From assembly GCA_049724395.1 (NCBI GenBank), contig JAUGWO010000251.1:1-52645 (forward strand): a stretch of DNA of 52,645 bases, written 5' to 3'. The first letter of the stretch is position 1. Every line of letters begins with the position of its first letter. The DNA comes from Spongospora subterranea f. sp. subterranea (Eukaryota > Endomyxa: Phytomyxea > Phytomyxea > Plasmodiophorida). The position numbers were made by a program, and so were the translations under genes. Under the pieces are notes generated by a model. It saw nothing but the letters and a program-made list of their open reading frames with translations, did no database searches and was not told where the DNA came from. This document shows positions 38,001 through 47,544 of this stretch, in pieces.

Positions 38001-38414
38001 TTATGCAAAAATGATATGAACAAATACGCGTTGCTGAGTTCAATTAATAACGATATTATAGATTTAGGATACTTCCCACAAGATATGAAAATAGCGAAAA
38101 TCAGACCATTACCTAAAGATAAACCAGGTGAATATAGACCGATATCATTATTGCCTAATATAGCCAAACTGGTAGAAGGGATTATTGAACACAGAATAAG
38201 ACACCAAGCGGAAAAGCACATACCTGATAACCAATTCGGGTGCAGACCCGCTCATAGTACTACGCATGCATTGTTAAGATTGCTGCATAATGCAGGATTA
38301 GCAGCTGCTAAAGAACAACAATTCGCCCTAATTGTATATGACTTTATGAAAGCCTTTGACAGAGTACAGAGAACACTACTAGTACGAAAGATGAGAAATA
38401 TGGGAATAGACTGA
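35025..38414 (+). CDS. LINE polyprotein, first part: OTU protease, APE endonuclease, RT N-terminal half
   Basis: The frame is open well upstream; candidate starts are the Mets at 35025, 35367 and 35520. Numbering from 35025, a 10-residue repeat fills about residues 39-87. An OTU domain spans about 175-330, with the catalytic Cys in GIGNCAFEA (residue 185) and the His in NHYGTLFP (about 326). A basic, low-complexity linker follows. The APE endonuclease starts at AQWNACS (about 543) and contains SELHHRR, GDLNTKD (about 672), SLDITIAN and GSDHSP (about 739), so all key catalytic motifs are kept. Reverse transcriptase begins with RPLPKDKPGEYRPISLLPN and QFGCRPAHST and reaches motif A (YDFMKAFDRV, about 1106). 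The frame then hits a TGA right after RNMGID, and the downstream half is in another frame. One frameshift explains this. Confidence 0.92.
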   Translation: MSGQVLVVNSCTDGKYFGSRYFTDRKIIRSRCCMNDSTDNTTIYWWLSDNITILWWQSDNTTIYWWQTDNTTINWWQSDNKTIYRWQWPKGTLKLDAVPCDNQFFASLDTWNWNMVKLFPIRVWLNVKRGKKPNNSKVWKTSENKTLEQSTPYSGGNSKGLHTSCMVEIKNTKYVFRDVIGIGNCAFEAIRASGAIPNMTVQNLRKEICEFARNPEQGRTIAKKLKPYIGSLPNNDSIGLDEYLNIMSIDRQWGGLFELTIAAYKFKMNIIVISQTNPTLITDIQKWIENTLPKSRDVTPWTKTIYLLHHKHGKPSTPMRHQDFNHYGTLFPIETTASEWNNSGMMTPDKCDLYIDQYKLTNKTDSSATQNVRNDNSKQQFMIKPSLDKTMRHDKNINPKRHRSCDDSDDQPTQRAKYEKHQTHSKQICTKKRTLLIDKDGTETQYKRRLTNSERQCKEVADNETARKTASKQTPTSQMSHYELTKLIGNILEPDNKEDNIADTSDKNLNGTKTHKRQMKITQYFMKTNTKTRKIRTTRSLKIAQWNACSLSEQKSKELSRFANTNRVDVICISELHHRRQVDDFPNHEADDRYTQAGIFWRDHVNVDVMRIPAIQTFGNDGIMTQIVKIYSEMILIHIYIPPDIDRNTRKTYWKQIGKFVEMPDEPILLTGDLNTKDRRFGIHHDETHKYLDSILEECKLMNNPERPTRGNNSLDITIANRQMAKEILQWDVHAELGSDHSPTTIDTTIRRKSTQRIPPSRKRIQRIDTRATTKALEEELQNVESKNMGLTAFNDLLQNSIKHKYVRQNRCKFWTTKLKIALNLRNKLKRKHQEAILKCKSQQFIARQHTEMRKAEISLRKQFQKAKNASLRTEVKQACMDETGAKIWSLVKKISPQTNKRRRKYETQKVDAKDEAEKIADSFEAIYSEADLNLNEHEQREHDLLIEKLWKERISQPPEKITLRELERAVVKANRKSAGGIDGIPNSLIKELCKNDMNKYALLSSINNDIIDLGYFPQDMKIAKIRPLPKDKPGEYRPISLLPNIAKLVEGIIEHRIRHQAEKHIPDNQFGCRPAHSTTHALLRLLHNAGLAAAKEQQFALIVYDFMKAFDRVQRTLLVRKMRNMGID
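35139..35286 (+). repeat. five tandem 30-base units near the LINE 5' end, in the coding frame
   Basis: Units of exactly 30 bases start at 35139, 35169, 35199, 35229 and 35259 (the last partial), of the type GACAATACTACCATTTACTG plus GTGGCTATCC. They keep the frame and would encode a 10-residue repeat (DNTTIYWWQS). They could instead be 5' untranslated promoter-type monomers if translation starts at 35367 or 35520. Confidence 0.9.
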
Positions 38415-38437
38415 TACATGCTCGAACATGCATATTA

Positions 38438-40390
38438 TTGATCGACCAATGGTTGACAAAGCGAATATTCCACGTGTGCCACAGGAAAAATATTACAGAG
38501 CCGCATTATCAAGAGAACGGAATCCCTCAAGGATCCAGTATTAGCGTCTTATTATGGATTATATATATCTACGATGCACCAATAGAAACGGTCAATAGTA
38601 ATGTTTATGTAGATGATACCACACAATGGGCAACAGATTCAACCAAATGGGAAGTAAAAAATCAACTGAGGGCAGAGAGTTCAAAGCTGCAAAGCTGGTG
38701 CACAGCAAACCACATTAAGATACAATGGCTGAAAACCCACTTATTATTCAATGAACATGCTCATAGAGACCAAATAACTGTCAACGAGCATAAAATCAAA
38801 ACAACAGACACAATCAAGTATTTAGGGGCAACCTTAAGAGCAAATGATGAGAATCACCACTCAACAATCAAAATCGATCTCAAAGAAGTAGCAAAGGACA
38901 TTAAAACCAGATGCAAATTAATGAGAGGGCTACGAAAATATGGAATTCCAGTTTCGACCTTTCAAAAAATATGTCGAGGATTCATAGGCGGAAAACTGGA
39001 TCACTACCTGCCATGGCTTGCAGCGGAAATACACCAAACCATGAAGACCACTCTGAACCCGATGGAAATTGCATATAGAGACTATATGAGAACATATACA
39101 GGATGTTTCCCATTGACACCAATCCCACTATTACATGCGATATCACGATTCCCATTATTAAAGGATAGAATAATCACAGAGACAACAATGACAGTACTTT
39201 CAGCACAGGCAAATGGCACATTATTAGGAAGTGAATATGCTGCCTGGAATGGAGATGGCGATGGATGGACCCCATTAGGGGAGGTATGGAAAGCACTCAA
39301 AGAGAGAGTACCTGACACATATGATGCAGTTCATACTAGGACTGATATACCAGCACGAATATTGGAGGGATTATATAAGGTCAAATACCATTCCTCAAAT
39401 AGGGAAAAAGCAATCAAAAAACACAAAAAAGGAAAGCTATTGCCGACAAACCCAGATATCGAACTATGGACAGATGGGAGTTTTAATAAGGATGTTGGCG
39501 GAGGAGCGGCAGCTCTGCTAATTGATTATACAAATAGAGATGAAAAAGGCGAGACCAACGAAGAGATAATTACCGTTAAACTAGGAACAGAAGTGACATC
39601 ATCATATGAATGTGAGATTATTGCACTGAATAGTGGACTAGATATAGCTGTAGACCAGAACTATGAGGGAAGACATATCCACATAATGACAGATTCCTTA
39701 TCATGGATGAGTCAACTACAATCCTTACCGATAAAACCAAGGAGAGTGAACGCTATCGTTGCGGAATGTGCAGATAAATTAGCGAAATTAACAAAAGAAA
39801 ACATGGTGGATATACACTTTATACCAAGTCACGTGGAAAACGACAACAATAATGAAGACGAGATGAAAGTCCCCATAGGACACAGCGATGACATTGATCA
39901 ACTAGCAAAGCAAGCATCGATGGACGGCGATGAAATTCAACATGACCCATTTATATCATCGTTCAAACTGCATCTTAAGAAAAGAGAGAGAGAAAACCTT
40001 AAAGATTACATCAAAGAACGAGTTCAAGCTAGCAGATTCAAAGGATACCCAGAAAGGGACAAATTTAAGATATTAATGACGCTAAACGAAAGGAAGATTG
40101 AACCTACAACCCCGCTTCTCAACAGAGCAAGAACTGGGCACTCTTGTGCAAGAAATCACCTGAAGAACCTGAATATGGATGACAGTAACATATGCAGATG
40201 GTGTAATACGGAAATAGAGACGATTGAACATCAGGTGTTACACTGCAAGGCGTTACAAGGAAAGTTGAGTAAAGTCAGGAAAGAGTACAAAGGTTTGAAC
40301 ACCTCATCATTTGAAAATGCACTGTGGGAATACCCGCAAGAAATGAACAGGATCCTAAGAAGGGCAGTGAAAAAGAGGTGCTACATCTAG
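38438..40390 (+). CDS. LINE polyprotein, second part: RT C-terminal half, RNase H, CCHC
   Basis: Continues the LINE reverse transcriptase after the frame break: LIDQWLTKR just before and at the opening, GIPQGSSISVLLWIIY (motif B) and NVYVDDTT (motif C, YVDD) with IKYLGATL downstream. RNase H follows with all acidic and His landmarks: LWTDGSF, SSYECEIIAL, IMTDSLSWM, IPSHVEND and DDIDQLAKQA. The end carries a CCHC motif (C-x2-C-x8-H-x4-C: CRWC, then EHQVLHC) and a basic tail ending KKRCYI. RNase H removes the RNA template after target-primed reverse transcription. The coordinate start is simply where this frame opens; it is not a true start codon. Confidence 0.92.
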   Translation: MIDQWLTKRIFHVCHRKNITEPHYQENGIPQGSSISVLLWIIYIYDAPIETVNSNVYVDDTTQWATDSTKWEVKNQLRAESSKLQSWCTANHIKIQWLKTHLLFNEHAHRDQITVNEHKIKTTDTIKYLGATLRANDENHHSTIKIDLKEVAKDIKTRCKLMRGLRKYGIPVSTFQKICRGFIGGKLDHYLPWLAAEIHQTMKTTLNPMEIAYRDYMRTYTGCFPLTPIPLLHAISRFPLLKDRIITETTMTVLSAQANGTLLGSEYAAWNGDGDGWTPLGEVWKALKERVPDTYDAVHTRTDIPARILEGLYKVKYHSSNREKAIKKHKKGKLLPTNPDIELWTDGSFNKDVGGGAAALLIDYTNRDEKGETNEEIITVKLGTEVTSSYECEIIALNSGLDIAVDQNYEGRHIHIMTDSLSWMSQLQSLPIKPRRVNAIVAECADKLAKLTKENMVDIHFIPSHVENDNNNEDEMKVPIGHSDDIDQLAKQASMDGDEIQHDPFISSFKLHLKKRERENLKDYIKERVQASRFKGYPERDKFKILMTLNERKIEPTTPLLNRARTGHSCARNHLKNLNMDDSNICRWCNTEIETIEHQVLHCKALQGKLSKVRKEYKGLNTSSFENALWEYPQEMNRILRRAVKKRCYI

Positions 40391-40478
40391 AACCACAGGA
40401 ACCCGAATCCGAATACACGAGCAGAAAATGCACTGTGGGAATACCCGCAAGAAATGAACAGGATCCTAAGAAGGGCAG
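40313..40478 (+). repeat. 55-base exact direct duplication at the LINE coding end and 3' UTR
   Basis: The segment GAAAATGCACTGTGGGAATA...AAGAAGGGCAG occurs at 40313-40367 inside the last codons and again at 40424-40478 in the 3' untranslated region, with no difference. The second copy is out of the coding context, after the stop at 40388-40390. Confidence 0.95.
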
Positions 40479-40532
40479 ACGGCGATCGAGACAGTGAGAG
40501 AGAGGAGGCAGCCTAGATAAATATTTTCCGAA

Positions 40533-40624
40533 GAGGAGTAAAACCTCGATAAAAAATCAGCTACCTAACCGTAGCGAAGAGGTGCTACCTCTCTAAATAC
40601 AGGCCGAAGAGGAGGACAACCTCT
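40533..40624 (+). repeat. three short GAGG/CCTC hairpins in the LINE 3' UTR
   Basis: Three successive hairpins, each preceded by GAA: GAGG...CCTC at 40533-40547, GAGG...CCTC at 40579-40591 and AGAGG...CCTCT at 40608-40624. The regular spacing suggests RNA structure used by the element. Confidence 0.6.
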
Positions 40625-40951
40625 ATGCAAAAACCGAGCTGTCTAGTAAGGATGCGACCTGGTTAGGCCAAAGGGTGTTCCTTAGGGAATTTTTAGTGTC
40701 CCGGATACAGAGTTTTCCGGGTACGTTTTTTAGTTGGGACGGAATATGTAGGACTATTCTAACCCCACACTACCCTTTGCGTCGACCAAAATGCTGAACT
40801 ACCGGCGAAGGTCTATATTTCGGGTGCGAGCCTGATACTGGGAGGAGCTTCTGAGACGCGAGTCGAAGAAACGAATCTTGGCCCAATAGCCGTGGGACCG
40901 GCCGACCTGCATGAAAAGTGCAAACTCAATCACAAAAAAAAAAAAAAAAAA

Positions 40952-41859
40952 TTCTCTTCCAGTATCTGAGCAACCTTCTCCTTACTCAGGTTATCTGGGC
41001 AAGCATAGACTGGATGTCCAGCTTTTCCACAGTTGTAGCAAATCAAACCCTTTCCCTTCTTCGGGTTGATTTGTGGACGATTGCTATGCGGAGCTCGCGC
41101 TTCTCGCGGTTCCAAACGGTTCCGAGTATCCGTCCCATGCTTCTTAGGGTTGGGCTCAGACCGTTGCTTCTTAGAGGGGCGCTCCTCCGAGTCCTCCCAC
41201 TCCTGATGACTTCTGACCTTCTTCTTTAGCAATGCTAAGAATAAGTCTGGACTTCTGTGCAAGCCCGCCTTCTCGGTGCTCATGAGTTTTTTCATTTTCT
41301 CCCTCAGCTTAAAGGGTCGCACCGCTTCCAGCAGAAACTTGACTTCGAGCTTCTGGCCTTCCTTGCCTTCAAACGAGTTCTCCCATCCGTGCTTTATCAC
41401 GATCTCCATGAAGTCACCCGTTAATGACATTTCTCTCCCTAACGGTGTTCCTTCTGTCTTCATGGCCAGCTTCTTCATTTCTTTGGACATGTCGGCTCCG
41501 TCTTTGTCCTTCTCCAACTGGTCCTTCAGCCAGTCGTATAGGTCCTTGTCTGTGAGTACATCTTCATGAGCCTTCAGCTCGTATCTACAGATGGCTTTCA
41601 ACAAGCTCGGCTTAATCATCGACTTCAACGGACGGGGTTCCATGCCATCGGCGCCGGCTTCTTTAAATACGCCCACATAGACCTTATATTTCGTCATAAA
41701 ATTCAGGATCTCTTCCCGATCGAAACCTTCAAGCCTGGGCGCCTTATTTACTTCAAACGTTACCGTGGGCATTTTCTTGGGGGCTTCTTCTCTCCTAATT
41801 GTTTGCTCGGACAGAGTCTCCTCTTCTAGCATGATGACGGCTTCCTTACTTTGCATCAT
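40952..41859 (-). mobile_element. Ty3-type gag fossil with zinc knuckle
   Basis: On the minus strand, a charged gag-like sequence (KAPRLEGFDREEILNFM, helical middle, basic tail) ends with a retroviral-type zinc knuckle, CYNCGKAGHPVYACP. The layout after the knuckle (a Pro-Asp turn and a Lys-rich helix) parallels that of the Ty3 element at 50292. Its 3' part is cut off exactly where the LINE poly(A) begins, so the LINE landed in this fossil. The remaining part of the element is not found on the other side of the LINE. Confidence 0.85.
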
Positions 41860-41972
41860 TTGTTGAACTGTTACTGCTGCTAAAGAATTCTTTGTGCCAA
41901 CTTGCCGTGTAAGTTGAGTTCAGACTTCTATCGCTTTTGTCAATCAATCAATTCTGTATTATTCGGCAGTAA

Positions 41973-43261
41973 CGAATTTAGTTGTTACCCACCCACCAAC
42001 AACCCACGCAGTTTAAAACTGCGTTCTACACGGTAACAACCCAACCTTTTAAGTCGGTTTTTATGACTTTTTTTTTGAATAAAATGACGGTCTGTGTGCT
42101 AGTGTTCCAGTACCAAGTCCTAGGAGTACTAATCGATGATGTCGTGGAAGCCGGATGGACGACGGGGCTGTCGTATCATTTCAAACCGAGTGCATGCCAT
42201 TTTTGAGCGTTGCGGAGAACGACATTCCAAAGAAGCCGAATTAGGCTGGAGCAGCTGGTTTTTGAGAAGAGTTTATAGCGGCTCAGACGAGAAAATGGAA
42301 TAATGTGACCGCTTTATCCAAAATTATGAAGCGTTTGTTTGTGGTCTATCAACCGTTGCAGCTCGTCCTTCTCCTCAGCGCTCAGCAACGGCATGCACTC
42401 GCCTTTCAAATGGTACGACAGCCCAGCCGTCCATCCCTTTTCGAGGTTCGTTCGCTGCCGTTTGTACAGCCGCCTATCGCCTCGTTCCATGGCTTGAAGC
42501 CGACGCATACAGGGCGAGAACCTTTTGCCGAAACCACCTGGATGGACAGACCCATCGGCATCCGGGATTGCTTAATGTGAACGTTATCAGAACCGTGGGC
42601 ATCGGCAAACTTCCATATAGACGCACGGTTTCGACGTCTCTTCAAACATACTCGAATTTGCATCAGAATTTGATAGCGGATCTGAAGTAAAGTTGAACTT
42701 ATGTGTCTCTTCTTCTGCAATGGATTGGGGCGGCGATTTGCAAGACGCATCCTGCGGCGACTTCGGTGGTGAAGTATCTTTGTATAAAAGCTTTGGGCAT
42801 GGACTGTGGATACGAGGGGGCCAGAAGCTCATCCGTCAGCGATGTATCGACACGATCGCCGTTAACCGTTGTAAGCGACAGCAATGCCTTGCACCCGTTG
42901 ACCAGGAACCTTTGGAGCTCGGTCATTCTATCGAGCAATAAAAAGACGTTAATATATAGGAAAATGGATCTCCAAAATCGCCAAGGTTGAGTCAAGTCTC
43001 AACGGGGTGACCATTGAAAACAGCTAGGGTTTGGGTTGTTACCGTGTAGTAAAAGCTAGGGTTTGGGTTGTTACCGTGTAGTAAAAGCTAGGGTTTGGGT
43101 TGTTACCGTGTAGTAACAGCTAGGGTTTGGGTTGTTACCGTGTAGTAAAAGTAGGGTTTGGGTTGTTACCGTGTAGTAACAGCTAGGGTTTGGGTTGTTA
43201 CCGTGTAGTACGCAGTTTTAAACTGCGTGGGTTGTTATTGGGTGGGTAACAACTAAATTCG
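41973..43261. mobile_element. 1.29-kb DNA element with 72-base terminal inverted repeats
   Basis: The termini are inverted repeats: 41973-42044 and 43190-43261, matching at about 69 of 72 bases and beginning CGAATTTAGTTGTTACCCAC. Each contains a perfect palindrome, ACGCAGTTTAAAACTGCGT. A TA dinucleotide flanks both ends or nearly so, which would fit a TA target site. The interior holds a six-unit tandem repeat near the right end and minus-strand open pieces (GWTAGLSYHLKGECMPLL; MTELQRFLVNGCKALLSL) in different frames that I do not recognise; no transposase signature is visible. It is probably a non-autonomous or decayed DNA transposon of uncertain superfamily. Confidence 0.8.
43023..43210. 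repeat. six 32-base units with telomere-like TAGGGTTTGGGTT
   Basis: Units start at 43023, 43055, 43087, 43119, 43151 and 43182 with the core GCTAGGGTTTGGGTTGTTAC followed by CGTGTAGTAAAA; unit five lacks one base. The inner part (TTGGGTTGTTACCGTGTAG) is also the inner end of both terminal inverted repeats, so the array is an amplification of the element's subterminal sequence. Confidence 0.95.
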
Positions 43262-43477
43262 TACAGCTCGTATTATTCTTCCTTCTCTTCCGGCAGACCT
43301 CTCTCGCCGGTTCCGCAGTCCGTGACGCATCTCTTCCAGTGACGCGGCCTTTGCTTCAGTCATGGTCCTGCCGTCTTACTGGTGGTCACGCCGTCTTCTT
43401 AGTTATTGCCTTCTGCAGGGAATATGTGCATTCGTTAGTCATGTGAATACATAATTGATACACATGCTCTGCCCACC

Positions 43478-46400
43478 GTGTTCCATATCGTGGCTCCCCG
43501 CGATGGCGTCATCGACAACGTCGCGTTCATCGATTCCGGAGCTACTTCCCTGTTCATGGACCGTGGGTTCGCTCGATTTCATCAAATTCCGGTAGAACAA
43601 TTGAGCTGTCCGATTTCACTGACAGTAATTGACGGTCGACGTCTTCGATCCGTAACCCATCAGACACATCTCCTCCATTTTTCCATAGCTGATATCCAGT
43701 TCCGAGCCAAGTGTTTTCTTATCGACTGCCCAGTTTACCCTGTTGTTCTTGGAATGTCATTCTTAAGACAAACCAACCCATTCATAGACTGGAAAAATCT
43801 GACAATCGCTGCTCGATACCCCATCGCTTCGCCAGAAATGGACAACCCGCATTTAGTTATCCAATCGACGCAAAGTGATGAAGTTGGATCGCCTGGTAAA
43901 ATCTTCGACGAGACGGTAGAACAACAAGATTCGGTCCAACTCCCCAACCAGTATGCAGACTTTGTTGATGTTTTCTCGAAAGAGGGAGCCGAGTCTTTTC
44001 CACCACACCGACCTGGCGTCGATTGTGCCATCAACCTCGAGGAAGACGCCGGAAACCTCCCTTACAAACCCTGCTATTCCATCTCAGCGAAAGAGGATCC
44101 GGTACTGCAATCTTACCTTCAAGACAATCTGCAGCGAGGTTTTTATCAGGAATCCCAATCTCCTCTCGGAGCGCCGATTCTATCTGTTAAGAAGAAGGAT
44201 GGTTCGCTGAGATTGTGTGTAGATTACAGGTCACTTAACGCAATCACGAAGCGAGAACCATATCCTCTACCACTAATCGACGCTATTTTACAACAACTCG
44301 CTAGCGCCAAATGCTACACCAAGATTGACCTTCGAGGCGCGTACAATCTAGTGAGAATCAGACCAGAAAATGAATGGAAAACGACGTTCAATTGCAAGTA
44401 CGGTCATTTCGAATACCAAGTTATGCCATTTGGCCTCAAGAATGCCCCAGCCTCGTTTCAAATATTCATGAACGAGACGTTCCAGGACTGCCTGGGAACA
44501 TTCGTGGTGGTATACCTGGATGATATCTTGATTTATTCGCAGGATCCAGAGAAATTCGAAGCTCACGTAAAGGTGGTTTTGCAACGTTTGCGTGAGAAGA
44601 AGTTGTTTGCCAAGCTGGAGAAATGCGCTTTGGAGTTCGACGTGTAGAATTTCTGGGTTACATCATCAGCCCGCAAGGAATCGAAATGGATCCAGAGAAA
44701 ACCTCCAATATCACCTCGTGGCAAACACCGACGTCCGTCAAAGGGATTCAATGTTTTTTGGGATTCGCCAAGTTTGACCGTGATTTCATCTCTCGTTACT
44801 CCCAATATGCAGCACCACTATACGAGCTGACTAAGAAGGATGTACCCTTTTCTTGGCAACCTCAGCATCAAGCATCTTTTGACGCAATCAAACGGGCCTT
44901 CTCTCAAGCACCAATATTAGCCCATTTCATCCCTTCTGCCCCGTGTATAGTGGAGACTGACGCTTCCGACTTCGCGATCGGCATGATATTATCGCAGGTT
45001 CAGACTGATGAAAATTACGCCCGATTGCATTCCATTCACGCAAACTCGCACCGGCAGAAATCAACTACGAGACGCACGACAAGGAATTACTGGCGGTCGT
45101 GGTGGCTATTTCCCGTTGGCGACATTACTTAGAAGGTAGTCCACACAAGATATAGGTCCTCTCTGACCATAATAATCTCCGTTATTTCTCATCATCGAAG
45201 CTTCTCAACCGACGACAAGCACGCTGGTCTATGATATTGTCGGAATATGATTATGTGATACATCATCGTGCTGGTTCACTCTCTGGGCAACCAGACGCCT
45301 TGTCGAGACGCCCTGAGTACGAGATACAGCCTAATGATCCCGTGTGGCAACAGCAGCGAACTTGTTTACTACCAGAAGACAGCCTTAGCGTTGCTCCACT
45401 AGAATTGAATGCAATTCAATCCGGTCTGGAGGGTCTCATTAATATTATCAGAGAATCTCAATCACACGATTCTGCAGTTCAGCAACAAATCCGCCACGTC
45501 ACCAAGCCCTTTCACGTTCATGACGGGTTATTGTACAAAGAACAGGCACTTGTAGTACCTAGAGAAACGGCGCAACTCAAAGTACTCACACAGCTCCATG
45601 ACTCCCCATTGGGAGGTCATTTAGGTCGGCGGAAAACGCTTCAAGCAGTGCAACGACATTTTTGGTGGTCCGGAATGAATGATTTCGTTCGACGCTACGT
45701 CAAATCGTGTGATCGTTGCCAGCGAACCAAATTGCAGCGCAAGGCACCACCAGGACTGTTAAAACCGTTACCCATTCCAACGGATTTATGGCGATCAATT
45801 TCATTAGACTTCATAGTCAAACTACCCAAATCCAACGGTTTCGACTCAATTCTCGTCGTGGTTGATCGTTTGTCGAAAATGGCGCATTTTATTGCTTGTA
45901 AAGAATCAATCACATCGCCACAGTTGGCTGAATTGATGCTACGACAAGTGTTCCGGCTTCATGGACTCCCAGACGATATTGTATCAGACCGTGGCCCGCA
46001 GATGGTTGCAGGATTTTGGAAATGCCTTCTCCAACGGCTACAGATTCAACGGAAACTATCTACGTCGAGACACCCGCAGACCAACGGACAGACAGAAAGG
46101 GTTAACCAAGTTGTAGAGCAGTATTTAAGGACGTTTACTTCCTACCAGCAGGACGACTGGGAAGATTGGTTGGCGCTGGCTGAATTCCAATACAACAACA
46201 CCGAACACTCATCGACCAAAGTTTCCCCATGTTTTGCAAACTATGGGTTCCATCCCCGCACCATCGACGTCCCATCATTCTGCCAATCACAAGCGAATCC
46301 GTCCGCTGATGAAAGGGCAAACCATTTACGAAGCATTCGCTTATTTTTACGACGACAACTTGAACAGGCCGTGTTTTCGATGAAAAAATATGCCGATAAC

Positions 46401-47544
46401 AAACGTTCTGAGGCTCCCGCATATTCACTGGGCGAGTTAGTCATGGTGAAGAGAATCGATTGGAATACAACTCGACCTTGTCCAAAGCTCGACGACAGAT
46501 TCGCAGGACCCTTCCCGATCATCGCGAAGGTTAACGACGTAACATTTTCATTGCAATTGCCTGCATCTTGGCGAGTGCATAACACGTTCCACGTCTCGCA
46601 GATTGAGCCATATCACAGGAACGAGTGTAATGACCTGGACGGAACGAACTACAGGGCTTAAGCTAAACTAGAGAGAAGGAACTAACAGAGGCTGAGGCTA
46701 AACGTGGTGCTTTACTAGAACTAATAATACGATCTGAGCCCGAAGACTCAGATCGTAGATAGGTAATATGGATAGATATTATTGACTGGTGTTGGGGACC
46801 TACCACTACCTCCCTTTTTTTAAATCCCGATTAGGTTTGTCCGGATAATTGTCATGAAATTTAGCGATGGCTTCCCGCAGCGGAGGAGAGTTATCTGCAA
46901 GCCCTCGCGCTGGCTCCCAGGAACGTTCGGATGGAGGATAACCTTCCCAATCCACTAAATATTGCAGCTGATTGCGGTAGACCCTAGAATCCAGAATATC
47001 CTTAACGATGAATAACGGTTCTGTTGATTCCGCAGGTATGAAAATGGGTTAGGGTCTTGAGCTCGCCCAGCAATGTCGTTCCTGTGATATGGCTCAATCT
47101 GCGAGACGTGGAACGTGTTATGCACTCGCCAAGATGCAGGCAATTGCAATGAAAATGTTAGGTCGTTAACCTTCGCGATGATCGGGAAGGGTCCTGCGAA
47201 TCTGTCGTCGAGCTTTGGACAAGGTCGAGTTGTATTCCAATCGATTCTCTTCACCATGACTAACTCGCCCAGTGAATAACTCTCCTCCGCTGCGGGAAGC
47301 CATCGCTAAATTTCATGACAATTATCCGGACAAACCTAATCGGGATTTAAAAAAAGGGAGGTAGTGTTAGATCCCCCACACCAGTCAATAATATCTATCC
47401 ATATTACCTATCTACGATCTGAGTCTTCGGGCTCAGATCGTATTATTAGTTCTAGTAAAGCACCACGTTTAGCCTCAGCCTCTGTTAGTTCCTTCTCTCT
47501 AGTTTAGCTTAAGCCCTGTAGTTCGTTCCGTCCAGGTCATTACA
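43478..47544 (+). mobile_element. Ty3 chromovirus with folded-back 3' end (fossil)
   Basis: Parts in order on the plus strand: aspartic protease (FIDSGATS), reverse transcriptase (LCVDYRSLNAIT, YLDDILIYSQ), RNase H, integrase (zinc-binding HLGRRKTLQAV with CDRCQR; core LDFIVKLP, DRGPQM, HPQTNGQTERV) and the integrase tail (GPFPIIAKV, HVSQIEPYHR), to about 46625. The 3' end is then present in inverted orientation from 47275 back to 46626 (integrase tail, chromodomain with [20 protein letters not shown], purine tract AAAAAAAGGGAGG and a 180-base LTR at 46626-46805), followed by a direct copy of the last 269 bases with the same LTR at 47365-47544. gag and the 5' LTR are missing. It is broken, with roughly two or three breaks in the pol region. 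The two LTR arms differ at only a few positions, so it is probably young. Confidence 0.92.
46626..47544. repeat. palindrome: 269-base arms around a 381-base centre
   Basis: The arms 46626-46894 and 47276-47544 are inverted copies of the chromovirus 3' end (LTR, purine tract and the end of the chromodomain region). The centre, 46895-47275, holds the rest of the inverted chromodomain and integrase tail. That tail is itself an inverted copy of about 46432-46623, so pairing extends further left. Confidence 0.93.

Larger units (their letters stand above)
34900..40951 (+). mobile_element. LINE (non-LTR retrotransposon) with OTU protease, APE, RT and RNase H
   Basis: A nearly complete non-LTR element on the plus strand. 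It ends in an A-run at about 40934-40951 inserted into a minus-strand gag fossil. The 5' boundary is uncertain: the frame is open from 34677, but sequence up to about 34791 belongs to the Copia remnant, so the element begins between there and about 35000. Domain order is OTU-like cysteine protease, apurinic-type endonuclease, reverse transcriptase, RNase H, then a CCHC motif (CRWCNTEIETIEHQVLHC). No restriction-like endonuclease motif follows the CCHC. One break interrupts the coding region between RT motifs A and B. OTU-type cysteine protease domains are known in Dualen/RandI-type elements, which also carry a second endonuclease not seen here. No target-site duplication was identified. Confidence 0.93.

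Noticed and set aside
40180-40390. Restriction-like endonuclease at the LINE C-terminus
   Set aside because: The CCHC motif is present, but no PD...(D/E)xK-type motif follows; CCHC alone also occurs in APE-type LINEs.
40918-41829. Plus-strand open frames over the gag fossil
   Set aside because: Antisense shadows of a minus-strand gag with a clear zinc knuckle.
43023-43210. True interstitial telomere tract
   Set aside because: The TAGGGTTTGGGTT core is embedded in a 32-base unit derived from the terminal repeats of the TIR element, so the likeness to telomere repeats may be chance.
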